Source: Rhodocyclaceae bacterium (GTDB lineage: Bacteria; Pseudomonadota; Gammaproteobacteria; Burkholderiales; Rhodocyclaceae). From it: a stretch of 51,941 nt of DNA. The notes under the pieces were generated by a model. It was not told the DNA's origin. It did no database searches and was given only the letters and a program-made list of their open reading frames with translations. The stretch lies in contig JAGRGB010000199.1 in assembly GCA_020445745.1 (NCBI GenBank), positions 1-51,941 of the forward strand, read 5' to 3'. This document shows positions 16,680 through 24,109 of this stretch, piece by piece. Each line of letters opens with the position of its first letter. Within the stretch, counting starts at the first letter, position 1. The position numbers were made by a program, and so were the translations under genes.

Positions 16680-17285
16680 TGATCTTCTCCTTGTCGCACG
16701 TCGGGACCGAGTCGGGCGCCCCGGATGGGCCTTCGGACATGTCGGGAATGACAATCGTCACGAGCGCCATCGGAAATCACGCATTTGGCGTGCCAGGGTC
16801 GAAACCGCCGAAATCACGCGCAGATTCTTCGCCTCGGGAGCCGAATGTAAATAAATCCGACGCAGATCGGGTGAAAATTGACTGAAGTCAATTCCCGGTG
16901 TAAAGAATTTCGACGCTTGGCGGCCGGCAAGATTTCTTCCCCACAAACACCTTGAAATGCAAGAAATATCGAGAGAGGTTGTGCCGTGATTTATTCAAAT
17001 CACTTCGAGGGGCCAGGGATTCCGACGGTCGCAGGCCGTGCCCACGGACCAGCGTCGCGTTCGCGTCGGTTCTTGCCACAAGGCTTCGTGCAGGGCTTCC
17101 GATCGTCGGTCGACGGCGACGGACGGTGGATCCGGGGCGGCGTCGAATGCGCGGTGTCGGCCAGTTCGGGACCTTCCGTCACCATTGCGTTCGCATTGTT
17201 CGCTCGGCTCGGCGGCGGATGGACTAATGTAGGGAGGCAGCCCCGCTCCTGACAACGACCTACTCTCTCCAATGGAGGCGACATC
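16680..17285. other. Divergent intergenic region between PEP-CTERM gene and cytochrome P460
   Basis: A 606-bp region that must drive both genes. It is AT-richer around 16840-16990 and includes the AATTGAC-TGAA-GTCAATT palindrome. No gene with family resemblance found. Confidence 0.5.
16876..16893. promoter_or_regulatory. FNR/Dnr-type binding site
   Basis: AATTGACTGAAGTCAATT is a perfect palindrome with 7-bp arms. Its core TTGAC-N4-GTCAA has the same form as the site in front of nirS in this window. It lies about 205 bp upstream of the PEP-CTERM gene (minus strand) and about 400 bp upstream of cytochrome P460, so the PEP-CTERM gene is the likelier target. Confidence 0.5.
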
Positions 17286-17795
17286 GTGAAAGCAAATGCA
17301 TTGCTCGCCGCGATTGCGGCGGGCCTGGTGGCCTCGAACAGCCATGCCGGCCCCGACAAGGTCGCGGCGCCCGGCGACTACCGGAAGACCTTCAGCGAAT
17401 ACTACAGCGGTGACCGAACGGCCAACGACAAGCAGGCGATCCGCATCTATGCCAACGCGACCGCGATCCAGGGCAAGCAGGCGGATGGCAAGCTGCCCTA
17501 CGGATCGGTGATCGTCGGCGAGATCTACAGCGTCAAGACGGATGAAGGCGGCAAGGTCATGACCAGCGGCCTGGGCCGGCGCATCAATGACAAGCTGGCG
17601 GCGATCGTCGTGATGGAGCGCGGCGAGGGCTTCGACGAGGGCTATCCGGATGCGCTGAAGACCGGCGACTGGGAGTTCGCGGTCTTCAGTCCGGCCGGGC
17701 AGCGGCTCGACAAGGACATCGCCCCCTGCCGCGCCTGCCATCATCCGCTGGCTGACCAGGAGTTCGTGTTTTCCTACGCTCATCTCGGGCAGTAG
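17286..17795 (+). CDS. Cytochrome P460 family protein, 169 aa
   Basis: An N-terminal signal peptide (to about residue 21, ending SHAG) is followed by the P460 domain DYRKTFSEYYSGDRTANDKQ, IRIYANATAI and LPYGSVIVGEIYSVK. The c-type haem motif CRACH is at residues 148-152, close to the C-terminus as in the family. P460 cytochromes are periplasmic, carry a lysine-crosslinked haem and oxidise hydroxylamine or bind NO; cytochrome c'-beta proteins share the fold. The start is GTG at 17286, preceded by GGAGG. The gene stands alone, but the window also holds nirS, so a role in nitrogen-oxide chemistry is reasonable inference. Confidence 0.88.
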   Translation: MKANALLAAIAAGLVASNSHAGPDKVAAPGDYRKTFSEYYSGDRTANDKQAIRIYANATAIQGKQADGKLPYGSVIVGEIYSVKTDEGGKVMTSGLGRRINDKLAAIVVMERGEGFDEGYPDALKTGDWEFAVFSPAGQRLDKDIAPCRACHHPLADQEFVFSYAHLGQ

Positions 17796-17975
17796 CGATC
17801 GCACGCGCGGCGATCCCGTGGGGGCACGGCGGCCGCGCGTGGCGCACGGGGCTGCAGCAGGTGGCTGCCCGGCAGGTCCCGAAGTGCGTTCTCGCAGGCA
17901 GCGCCGGCCTTCCGGTCCGTTCTGGCTCCGGCCGAGTGGATGCGCGGTCGCCCATCGGCCAGGCCCTGCGGATGC

Positions 17976-18272
17976 TCAGTTGAACACCGCCTCCAGGAAC
18001 AGCCCGTCCTGGTCTTCCGCCACGGGCACCAGGAACAGCTCCAGCGAACCGAGTTGCGGGTTCTCGAGGTGCACGATGCCCTGCGACAGGCCGCAGCCGG
18101 CCTGGGCACGGAACAGCAGCGAGAATCCCTCGCTGCGGGGGGCGCCGGCGCGCACCGGGAGGGCCTTGACCTGCGTCAGCTCGAGCTGTTCGCGCTTGTC
18201 GCCATTCACTTCGAGGCGGAAGGTCTGTCCGACGAGGGCGGTAAAGCTTGCTAGGTCGGGAGTCGTGCTCAT
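17976..18272 (-). CDS. DUF6916 family protein, 98 aa
   Basis: A small all-beta protein with no signal peptide: SFTALVGQTFRLEV, LELTQVKAL, GFSLLFRAQ, GIVHLENPQLGSLELFLVP. This layout matches the DUF6916 domain, seen again in the Tat-exported protein at 20965-21378. DUF6916 proteins frequently occur beside phage tail-collar (microcystin-dependent protein type) genes, as here; their function is unknown. The ATG at 18272 gives the expected family start MSTTPDLASF. Confidence 0.7.
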   Translation of the reverse strand: MSTTPDLASFTALVGQTFRLEVNGDKREQLELTQVKALPVRAGAPRSEGFSLLFRAQAGCGLSQGIVHLENPQLGSLELFLVPVAEDQDGLFLEAVFN

Positions 18273-18608
18273 CGGCTGGGTCCGTCCGGGGCTGGGGCGT
18301 TCCGCCCGTCGCCCGGCAGCGGGTGGGGCGGGCCGTGATGCGATCTGCGGCCGCCACACGGGCCGCGATCGGATGCAGGTGCGCGCTCGGGAATATACGC
18401 CCGACGGGCGAGGCGCCTCAACACGAAGGCCGGGCAACTGGTAGATTGCACGGACGACCGCGTCCCGACGCCTCGCGTCGGGATTTTCGGGGCGCCGCTC
18501 GCTGCCCTCGACGCGCGATGGATGGCCTGGTCGCCCTCAGGGTCGTGCTGGCGCGGGCGCCCAGCCCAACACCATGCCGACCGGTTCTTGCACAGGAGAC
18601 TGCAGCCG
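18273..18608. other. Divergent intergenic gap upstream of the Nif11 operon
   Basis: About 335 bp containing the presumed promoters of the DUF6916 gene and the Nif11 operon. The ribosome-binding site AGGAG lies about ten bases before the TTG start at 18609. No gene recognised. Confidence 0.5.
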
Positions 18609-18824
18609 TTGAGTACTGACGGATTCGCGCGGTTCGAACGTTTCCGCGCCCACGTGGCGGCGGACGGCGCGCTGCAGGAACGGCTTCGGCACATTGCGGA
18701 CGAGGAGGCATTCATCGTCGCGGTCCTCGAGATGGCCGCTGGAGAGGGCTTTCGGCTCGAGCGCGAAGACGTCCTGGCGGCGCTCAATGCGGGCCGCCGG
18801 GCGTGGCTGGAGCGCTGGCTGTGA
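18609..18824 (+). CDS. Nif11-domain small protein, 71 aa
   Basis: The sequence starts LSTDGFARFERFRAHVAADG and continues with LQERLRHIADEEAFI and AAGEGFRLEREDVLAAL, the pattern of the Nif11 domain (PF07862). Nif11 domains occur in stand-alone proteins of nitrogen-fixing bacteria and as leader peptides of ribosomally made natural products. The usual leader ends in a Gly-Gly type cleavage site followed by a core; here the protein simply ends after the domain, so it is not an obvious precursor. The TTG start is chosen because AGGAG lies upstream; the stop overlaps the sulfotransferase start (GTGA). It heads a three-gene operon. Confidence 0.7.
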   Translation: MSTDGFARFERFRAHVAADGALQERLRHIADEEAFIVAVLEMAAGEGFRLEREDVLAALNAGRRAWLERWL

Positions 18825-19834
18825 CGAGCGGCGATGCGTCGCTCGATGGCTGGCTGCCGATCCGCCTGTACTGGCGCGAGAACACGCCCTGGATCGACTG
18901 GTGCCACGTAGGCGACCGGCCACTGGCCGAGCCGTTCTTCGATCACAGCATCGAGCAGTGCCTGCGCCTGCCGTTCAACCGGGCCTTTCGTCGGCAGACA
19001 CCGATCGAGGTCATGACCGAGCAGGCGCGGCTTCGGCCGGGCCTGCCGCCCGACGGCTTCGTGTTCCACACCTCCCGCTGCGGTTCCACGCTGATGGCGC
19101 AGCTGCTCACGGCGCTCGACGACTGCCTGGTCGTTTCCGAGGCCAGCGTCGTTCGCGCGCTGCTTTCGCCGCAAGTTCGCGAGCGGGGCGTTTCCGAGTC
19201 GCAGCAGGTCGCCTGGTTGCGGGCTCTGCTGGGCGTTCTCGGCGCGCCGCGGCGCGGCGAGCGACGCTACTTCGTCAAGTGGGAGCCCTGGCACAGCGTG
19301 GACCTGCCGCTGTTGCAGCACGCGTTTCCGGACGCCCGCTGGATCTTCATGTACCGCGATCCCCTCGAGGTGATGGTCTCCCTGGATCGGGAGTGCGGTG
19401 GCTGGCTGGTGCCGGGGGCCATCGATCCTGCGATGTTGCGGCTCGATGCGGTTGCGCCGTGGCAGCTTGCCCGCGAGGACTACCATGCGCGCGTGCTGGC
19501 CAGGATCTGCGACGCCGCGCTGGGCTGCGGCGACCACCCCCGGGCCCTATTCGTCGACTATGACGAATTGCCGGGCGCAGCCTGGGGCCGGGTGGCCCGG
19601 CACTTCGGCATCGCCTGCAGTGCCGTCGAGCTGCAGCGCCTGCGCGAGCGCGCGCAACGCGATGCCAAGGCCCCGCGGCAGGTGTTTCGCAGCGACCGGG
19701 CCGAGAAGGCTGCGCTGGCCAACGAGTCGCTGCGGGAGGCGACGGAGCGCTGGCTCGTGCCGCGCTTCCGGGCCCTGGCGAAACTGCGCGAGCGGCAGGA
19801 CGCGTGGGCGGCCACGGCCGGTGACTGCCCATGA
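18821..19834 (+). CDS. Sulfotransferase-family protein, 337 aa
   Basis: The PAPS 5'-phosphosulfate loop is FHTSRCGSTLMAQ (about 82-94) and the 3'-phosphate motif FMYRDPLEVMVSL (about 176-188), both as in the P-loop sulfotransferases that transfer sulfate from PAPS to an alcohol or amine. The acceptor is unknown. The GTG start at 18821 overlaps the Nif11 stop and the end overlaps the GNAT gene start (ATGA), so the three are translationally coupled. The N-terminal 75 residues (YWRENTPWIDWCHVGDRPL) form an extra conserved-looking module. Some such proteins are aspartyl-hydroxylase-associated and may modify proteins. Confidence 0.8.
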   Translation: MTSGDASLDGWLPIRLYWRENTPWIDWCHVGDRPLAEPFFDHSIEQCLRLPFNRAFRRQTPIEVMTEQARLRPGLPPDGFVFHTSRCGSTLMAQLLTALDDCLVVSEASVVRALLSPQVRERGVSESQQVAWLRALLGVLGAPRRGERRYFVKWEPWHSVDLPLLQHAFPDARWIFMYRDPLEVMVSLDRECGGWLVPGAIDPAMLRLDAVAPWQLAREDYHARVLARICDAALGCGDHPRALFVDYDELPGAAWGRVARHFGIACSAVELQRLRERAQRDAKAPRQVFRSDRAEKAALANESLREATERWLVPRFRALAKLRERQDAWAATAGDCP

Positions 19835-20316
19835 GCGGGGACAGTGGCGGCTTGTCGCTGCGCCCCATCGCCGGCGAGGACCGGGCTTTCGTGTTCGAAC
19901 TGTTCTCGGCGGTGCACGGCGAGGCCTTGCGCTTCGGCGGCGTGCCGGAAGCCATGGTCCGGCAGTTGCTCGAGCATCAGTTCAAGGGCCAGCAGGGGCA
20001 ATACCGCGCCCAGTATCCGGGGGCCGACTTCGACCTGGTGCTGCTCGACGGGATTCCGGTGGGCTACCTGTATGCCTCGCGTGCGCCGGAGTGCTTCGTC
20101 CTGATCGACGTCGCGCTGGTTCCCGAGGTGCGCGGCCGAGGCTACGCCACGCGTCTGGTGGTGGAATTGCTGGCTGAGGCCGGCACGCTGGGAGCCGCCG
20201 TCGAAGCCCACGTCGTCCGCGAGTCGCCGGCCTGGCGGCTGTGGCGCCGATTGGGCTTCGAGGTCTGCGGCGACGACGGTGTCTATCTGGCGATCCGGCG
20301 CCGGCCGGACGTTTGA
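19831..20316 (+). CDS. GNAT-family N-acetyltransferase, 161 aa
   Basis: A single GNAT domain with the acetyl-CoA motif VALVPEVRGRGYATRLVVELL (V/I-x-x-x-x-R-G-x-G), preceded by LLDGIPVGYLYASRAPECFV and ending in VVRESPAWRLWRRLGFE. It transfers an acetyl group to an amine of an unknown small molecule or protein. Start ATG at 19831 overlaps the sulfotransferase stop. It is the last gene of the Nif11 operon and converges on the tail-collar gene. Confidence 0.85.
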   Translation: MSGDSGGLSLRPIAGEDRAFVFELFSAVHGEALRFGGVPEAMVRQLLEHQFKGQQGQYRAQYPGADFDLVLLDGIPVGYLYASRAPECFVLIDVALVPEVRGRGYATRLVVELLAEAGTLGAAVEAHVVRESPAWRLWRRLGFEVCGDDGVYLAIRRRPDV

Positions 20317-20382
20317 AGCGGGCAAGCCCAGCCGACCCCTGTTGCGGTCCGCCACCGGGCAGACCGCCGAAGCAGGCCGGCG

Positions 20383-20919
20383 CTAGCTGCGCGACGGGAA
20401 GACGCCCACCAGTGCAATGATGTAGTTGATCACCAGGTAGGGTTGTACATTGGGGTGGGCCTGACTGCCGCCGGTATTGGCGGTCGTCACCGCGCCCGCG
20501 TTCATCGCGGCATTGGCGGGCCCTGCATGGTAGGTGGCCGAGGCACTGCCGGCATCGTCCGCCCAGAAGTTGCCGGCCGCGTCGTTGCTGTTGCCCCCCG
20601 GCGTGACGGCGTGGGCCGTCGCCGGATGGTTGTGGGAGGGCATCTGCGCGGTGGTCAGCGTTACCGTCTCTTCTCCGCCCTTCTGGCCCTGAATGTAATT
20701 GGACAGTCCCGGCCCGTTGCCCCTGTGGATGGCGACGCGACCGCGCAGATCCGGCAGCGCGAAGGTGGTCCGGCCGTCGCCCCCGTAGGTCGTCCCGAGC
20801 AGCGAGAAGAGGGCCGTATTCTGCGAGATCGCAAGCAGCGAGCCGTCGCAGAAGGCGTAGCCGCGGGGCGCGAAATTGCCGCCGAACATCTTGATTTCAC
20901 CAACGAATGGGGTCGACAT
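20383..20919 (-). CDS. Phage tail-collar domain protein (microcystin-dependent protein type), 178 aa
   Basis: Begins MSTPFVGEIKMFGGNFAPRG, then YAFCDGSLLAISQNTALFSL, LPDLRGRVAIHRGNGPG and LTTAQMPSHNHPA, ending with NVQPYLVINYIIALVGVFPS. This is the full tail-collar domain of the MdpB-like family found outside phage genomes; function is unknown but it probably forms a beta-rich fibre or adhesin-like particle. No other phage structural gene is nearby, so it is not prophage. It is likely co-transcribed with the Tat-exported DUF6916 gene 45 bp upstream. Confidence 0.9.
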   Translation of the reverse strand: MSTPFVGEIKMFGGNFAPRGYAFCDGSLLAISQNTALFSLLGTTYGGDGRTTFALPDLRGRVAIHRGNGPGLSNYIQGQKGGEETVTLTTAQMPSHNHPATAHAVTPGGNSNDAAGNFWADDAGSASATYHAGPANAAMNAGAVTTANTGGSQAHPNVQPYLVINYIIALVGVFPSRS

Positions 20920-20964
20920 GGGCTCTCCTTTGGGAATTCGGGCGATGCAATGGGAATGCGGTGC

Positions 20965-21378
20965 TCAGGCAAACACGCCGAAATGGGTCACATAGGCGTC
21001 GGGGTGGCTGTCGGAGGGCGTCAGATAGACCTCGACGGTGCCGGTGCGCCAGTGATGCAGCCGGTACAGACCTGCAGGCAGCGGGGCCGCGGCGGATCCG
21101 CCGTGGCTGCCGCCGAGCACCAATCCGAACTGCTCGATGCCGGGCGCCTTGGGCCCCGGCCACACTTCGGTCAGCTCCAGCCGGACGGCGCCATTCGCGG
21201 CACCGATGCAGCGGAATCCCTCGTTGACCAGCTCGCGAAAGGTCTGTTCGGAGACCCTGTTGCCGGTCGCCGGCCGCGCCGGCCGCCCGGCGAGGTCCGC
21301 GGCCAGTACCCCTGCCGGTGCCAGCAGCGCGGCGGTACCGGCGGCACAGGTGTTGATGAACGAGCGTCTGTCTGTCAT
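20965..21378 (-). CDS. Tat-signal DUF6916 protein, 137 aa
   Basis: The N-terminus MTDRRSFINTCAAGTAALLA is a twin-arginine-like signal followed by a hydrophobic stretch ending near GVLAA. The remainder (residues about 43-137) is a DUF6916-type beta domain: SEQTFRELVNEGFRC, LELTEVWPG, FGLVLGG, LPAGLYRLHHWRTGTVEVYL. It is probably exported folded to the periplasm. A second DUF6916 protein without a signal lies at 17976-18272. The start at 21378 is preferred because it places the RR motif near the N-terminus; an ATG at 21402 is possible. Located directly upstream of the tail-collar gene. Confidence 0.75.
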   Translation of the reverse strand: MTDRRSFINTCAAGTAALLAPAGVLAADLAGRPARPATGNRVSEQTFRELVNEGFRCIGAANGAVRLELTEVWPGPKAPGIEQFGLVLGGSHGGSAAAPLPAGLYRLHHWRTGTVEVYLTPSDSHPDAYVTHFGVFA

Positions 21379-21465
21379 GGAGCGTCTCCGGTCTTCGATC
21401 ACATCGATGGGGGCGATTGGCGACCTCGCGCGGCCAGCTGCCAGGGCTCGCAGCCAAGGGGGGTG

Positions 21466-22179
21466 TCAGGCACGGCGGGTGCTTCGATGCCGCGCTGCCA
21501 GTGCGGCCAATCCGGCGCCGAGCAATGCCAGCGAACCGGGTTCGGGAACCGTCGGCGGCGGTGGCGGTGGTGTCACCTCCTGCGTTTCGATCACCAGGCT
21601 GGAAAACAGCAGGCTGGCACCGTTGTTCGAGGTTTCCGTGATGGCGTTTTGAAACAGATCGAAGACCAGCCCGGGCCCCTGCAGCGCCAGCGCGATGGTG
21701 ACCGAACCGTCGGCCAGATTGGCAAAGTCCGCTGCGCCCAGGGTCACCGTGTACTCGTTGTATTCGCCTTCGCCGGAACCGCCGCCGGCCTCGAACAGCG
21801 TGTCGAGTTCGGTCGTGAACGACACGCCGTCGATCGTGAAATTGGCGAGCTGGCTGCCGGACGCCGCGGAATCATGGTCGTAGATGCCGATCGTCAGGGT
21901 CGCCGACACGATCGTGTCGACGATCGCCGCGAAGCTGTGGGTCCAGGTCTGGGAGAAATCGCCGATGAATCCCAGGATGTCCGAACCATAGCTGGTATCG
22001 AAGGGCGACGGCTGGCCGCCCTGCGCGGCGCCGACCGTCGGCGCGGCGGGCGTCGATCCCGATGGGAAGCCGGGGTTGGTGTTGCCGAGGGAGATGGTCT
22101 GGACTGCGGCGGCGCCGGCGGCGGTCGACAGACTCGCGGTGGCGAGCACGACTGCAATACGGCCGATGTGGTGTTTCAT
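21466..22179 (-). CDS. PEP-CTERM sorting-signal protein, 237 aa
   Basis: A Sec signal peptide (MKHHIGRIAVVLATASLSTA through about residue 25) leads a beta-rich body (TWTHSFAAIVDTIVSATLTI, FTIDGVSFTTELDTLFE), a Pro-rich linker (TPPPPPPT) and a C-terminal VPEPGSLALLGAGLAALAAR tag with basic end, a canonical PEP-CTERM signal. Processing by an exosortase encoded elsewhere is expected. The start at 22179 follows AGGGG. A textbook FNR-box lies about 130 bp upstream of the start. It is the second PEP-CTERM gene in the window with such a site. Confidence 0.9.
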   Translation of the reverse strand: MKHHIGRIAVVLATASLSTAAGAAAVQTISLGNTNPGFPSGSTPAAPTVGAAQGGQPSPFDTSYGSDILGFIGDFSQTWTHSFAAIVDTIVSATLTIGIYDHDSAASGSQLANFTIDGVSFTTELDTLFEAGGGSGEGEYNEYTVTLGAADFANLADGSVTIALALQGPGLVFDLFQNAITETSNNGASLLFSSLVIETQEVTPPPPPPTVPEPGSLALLGAGLAALAARHRSTRRA

Positions 22180-22481
22180 GGTGGATCCCCTTGCATTGAC
22201 GTCAGGAGCGGTGTCAATCGAGAGTGCTTGGAAGACTCGGCCCTTCCGTGGGAAATGCCCGGGAGTCCTGTCAGAACTGCTCGCCCGCGCCGATCCACGC
22301 AAATATTGATCCAGATCAAACTATCGCCACCAATTCAGCGCATTGTAGCCGATGCCGGATGGGAAATAATAACGAATGTAAATTTTTTCGACGCATCGCC
22401 GGTGTCGGCGTCGAGGCTTCGCCGGGCGGGTCTTTGCGGCGGTGAGCCCGCCGCGGCGCCCGTCGCCATCTGGAAGTGCAC
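22180..22481. other. Upstream region of the PEP-CTERM gene with FNR-box
   Basis: A 302-bp gap between the HEAT-like gene's end and the PEP-CTERM start, AT-richer in the middle (22296-22400). It contains the FNR-type palindrome at 22306-22319 and a short TGACGTCA palindrome at 22197-22204. Confidence 0.5.
22306..22319. promoter_or_regulatory. Canonical FNR/Dnr box
   Basis: TTGATCCAGATCAA matches the FNR/Dnr consensus TTGAT-N4-ATCAA exactly. It lies about 130 bp upstream of the PEP-CTERM gene start (21466-22179, minus strand), a distance compatible with activation from near -41 and a leader of about 90 bases. Confidence 0.65.
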
Positions 22482-23246
22482 TCACCTGGGGTTGTCGACG
22501 GGCTGCCCGTTCTGCCCGCGCAGGCCTCTCAACAGCGTGCGAGCCAGTTCGCCCCGGCTTGCCGCGAGCACGCCTTCGGCCTCGGCGCGCAACTGCGAGT
22601 CATCGCCGCCGATCGCCGTTTGCGCCACGACCCGGATCGCCTCGTCGGTTCCGATCAGACCCAGCGAGTGCAGCGCCTCGATGCGCACCGCGCTGCTGTC
22701 GTCCCCGAGGGCCGCGGTCAGCTCGCCAATGCTGTCGTCGGTCGAGATTCGGCCGAGGCGGACGATGTTCGCGATTCGGGCCTGCTCGTGGTAGGTCAGG
22801 TCGCTGCGCCTGCCTGGGCGTGCCGGCGGCTCGCCGTGGCTCGCCCGCGGAGGCTCGACGACCAGTGCATCGTCGGCGGCATTGCCGAACACATAGATCA
22901 CCCGCACCGCCTGCTCCCCTGCGCCACCATCACGGCCGAGCACGACGGCGGTGTTCCACGGGTGGGCGATCTTCGCGACGGCCCGGTCGATCGGCATCCG
23001 GTCCAGGCGCCAGGAGACCCGCTCGGCACTGAGGCTGGCGCCTATCGAGAGCCGTGCCCGGCTCAGCTCGGCGATCCGGCGCAGCGCCTCGGCAGGCGAC
23101 ATCGCCTCGGCCACCAGGGTCAGTCTGCCCCCGGCGATGCCCAGCCGCGTGGTCGCCGGTTCGCCCTGGGCGTGGCCGACGCCGCACGGCGACAGCCAGG
23201 CACACAGTGCCGCAACGCATGCGAAGCTTCGGGCAGCCGGTGTCAT
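22482..23246 (-). CDS. Exported HEAT-repeat-like protein, 254 aa
   Basis: A signal peptide (AARSFACVAALCAWLSPC, cleavage about GHAQ) is followed by a small mixed domain (AEALRRIAELSRARLSIG, SAERVSWRLDRMPIDRAVAKI) resembling the secretin/TonB short N-terminal (STN) fold. The C-terminal half has helical pairs of HEAT type: GELTAALGDDSSAVRIEALH, SLGLIGTDEAIRVVAQTAI, LRAEAEGVLAASRGELARTL. It is probably a periplasmic protein-interaction adaptor. The 245 bp between it and the ATPase operon end shows no gene. Confidence 0.7.
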   Translation of the reverse strand: MTPAARSFACVAALCAWLSPCGVGHAQGEPATTRLGIAGGRLTLVAEAMSPAEALRRIAELSRARLSIGASLSAERVSWRLDRMPIDRAVAKIAHPWNTAVVLGRDGGAGEQAVRVIYVFGNAADDALVVEPPRASHGEPPARPGRRSDLTYHEQARIANIVRLGRISTDDSIGELTAALGDDSSAVRIEALHSLGLIGTDEAIRVVAQTAIGGDDSQLRAEAEGVLAASRGELARTLLRGLRGQNGQPVDNPR

Positions 23247-23491
23247 CGGGCCAGGGGATCACGGCGACCGGTGTGCGGGACGGGCGTCGGATGCCCAGCG
23301 GGCGGCAATCGACGCCGTCGGTCGGGATCGAGGATATGCAGGCATGGGATCCAGTATGTCGGAACCGCCGGCGCGGCCAAGCGAATTCCGCTGCCGTTGC
23401 GGGCATACGTCTCGAAGCTGGCCACCCGTTGCGCCCGGCAGGGGGCCGCGGACGATCGGCGACCGGCCGGGTACGCAATGGGCCTCGTGCG

Positions 23492-24109
23492 CTAACCCGA
23501 CGGCGGGGTGAATGCCTGGCCCCTGGCCCGGTGCAGGGCCTCTTCCCGTTCCTGTTCGGCGAGCTGATCGTCGATCGCCTTGAGTTCGGCCTGCGTCTCC
23601 GGCACCACGATGTCGCGCAACGATGAAGCACGGCGGACCGTTCGCCGGTACTCGTGCTCGAGGCGGGCGAGGTTGCCTTCGCAGGCCGCCAGCGGTGCCG
23701 CCGCCGCGCACAGGGAGAGGTAGGCCTCGCGGCAGGCGTCGGCCGCGGCGGACGGGAACACCGGTGGCGGCAGCGCCGCGTCCGGACCGTCGAGGGCGAG
23801 CTGATGAAGGTCGACGCCGATCACCGAGCGCCGGCTGCGCACCAGCCGCATCTGCGCGCAGTCGTAAGACGGAAAGGTCGATAGTTCGAGGGTCCCGTGC
23901 ACGGCCAGCGCTGCCCGCGCCGCCTCCCTGGCCGCCTGCCGGCGCGTGCGCAACTCGTCGAGCAGGCGCGCGTGGCGGTCCAGCTCGCGCAGCATCTCGG
24001 CGGCCAGCAGCAGGCACTTTTCGTCGAGAAAGCGGTAGCCCTCCTGCATCGCGCGCAGTTCCTCCTTCAGCGCCAGCAGTTCGCTGCGGCTGGCGGAGCC
24101 CCCGCTCAT
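23492..24109 (-). CDS. A/V-type ATPase subunit D, 205 aa
   Basis: A long coiled-coil central-stalk protein: LALKEELRAMQEGYRFLDEK and LLLAAEMLRELDRHARLLDE at the N-terminus and EHEYRRTVRRASSLRDIVVP near the C-terminus, the paired helices of the rotor shaft. It couples rotation of the c-ring to the A3B3 head. The ATG overlaps the subunit B stop (ATGA). It is the last gene of the operon. Confidence 0.9.
   Translation of the reverse strand: MSGGSASRSELLALKEELRAMQEGYRFLDEKCLLLAAEMLRELDRHARLLDELRTRRQAAREAARAALAVHGTLELSTFPSYDCAQMRLVRSRRSVIGVDLHQLALDGPDAALPPPVFPSAAADACREAYLSLCAAAAPLAACEGNLARLEHEYRRTVRRASSLRDIVVPETQAELKAIDDQLAEQEREEALHRARGQAFTPPSG

Noticed and set aside
18609-18824. Nif11-leader natural-product precursor peptide
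   Set aside because: No Gly-Gly type cleavage site or core peptide follows the domain and no maturation cyclase is nearby.
20383-20919. Prophage, suggested by the tail-collar protein
   Set aside because: No capsid, terminase, portal, integrase or lysis gene is nearby, and this non-phage collar family is common in bacterial genomes.
22197-22204. TGACGTCA palindrome upstream of the PEP-CTERM gene
   Set aside because: Eight bases only, located between the ribosome-binding site and the FNR-box; no bacterial regulator that I can assign.
20443-22794. Long + strand open frame opposite tail-collar, DUF6916 and PEP-CTERM genes
   Set aside because: Low-complexity translation with no domain; the opposite strand carries clear genes with signal peptides and known motifs.
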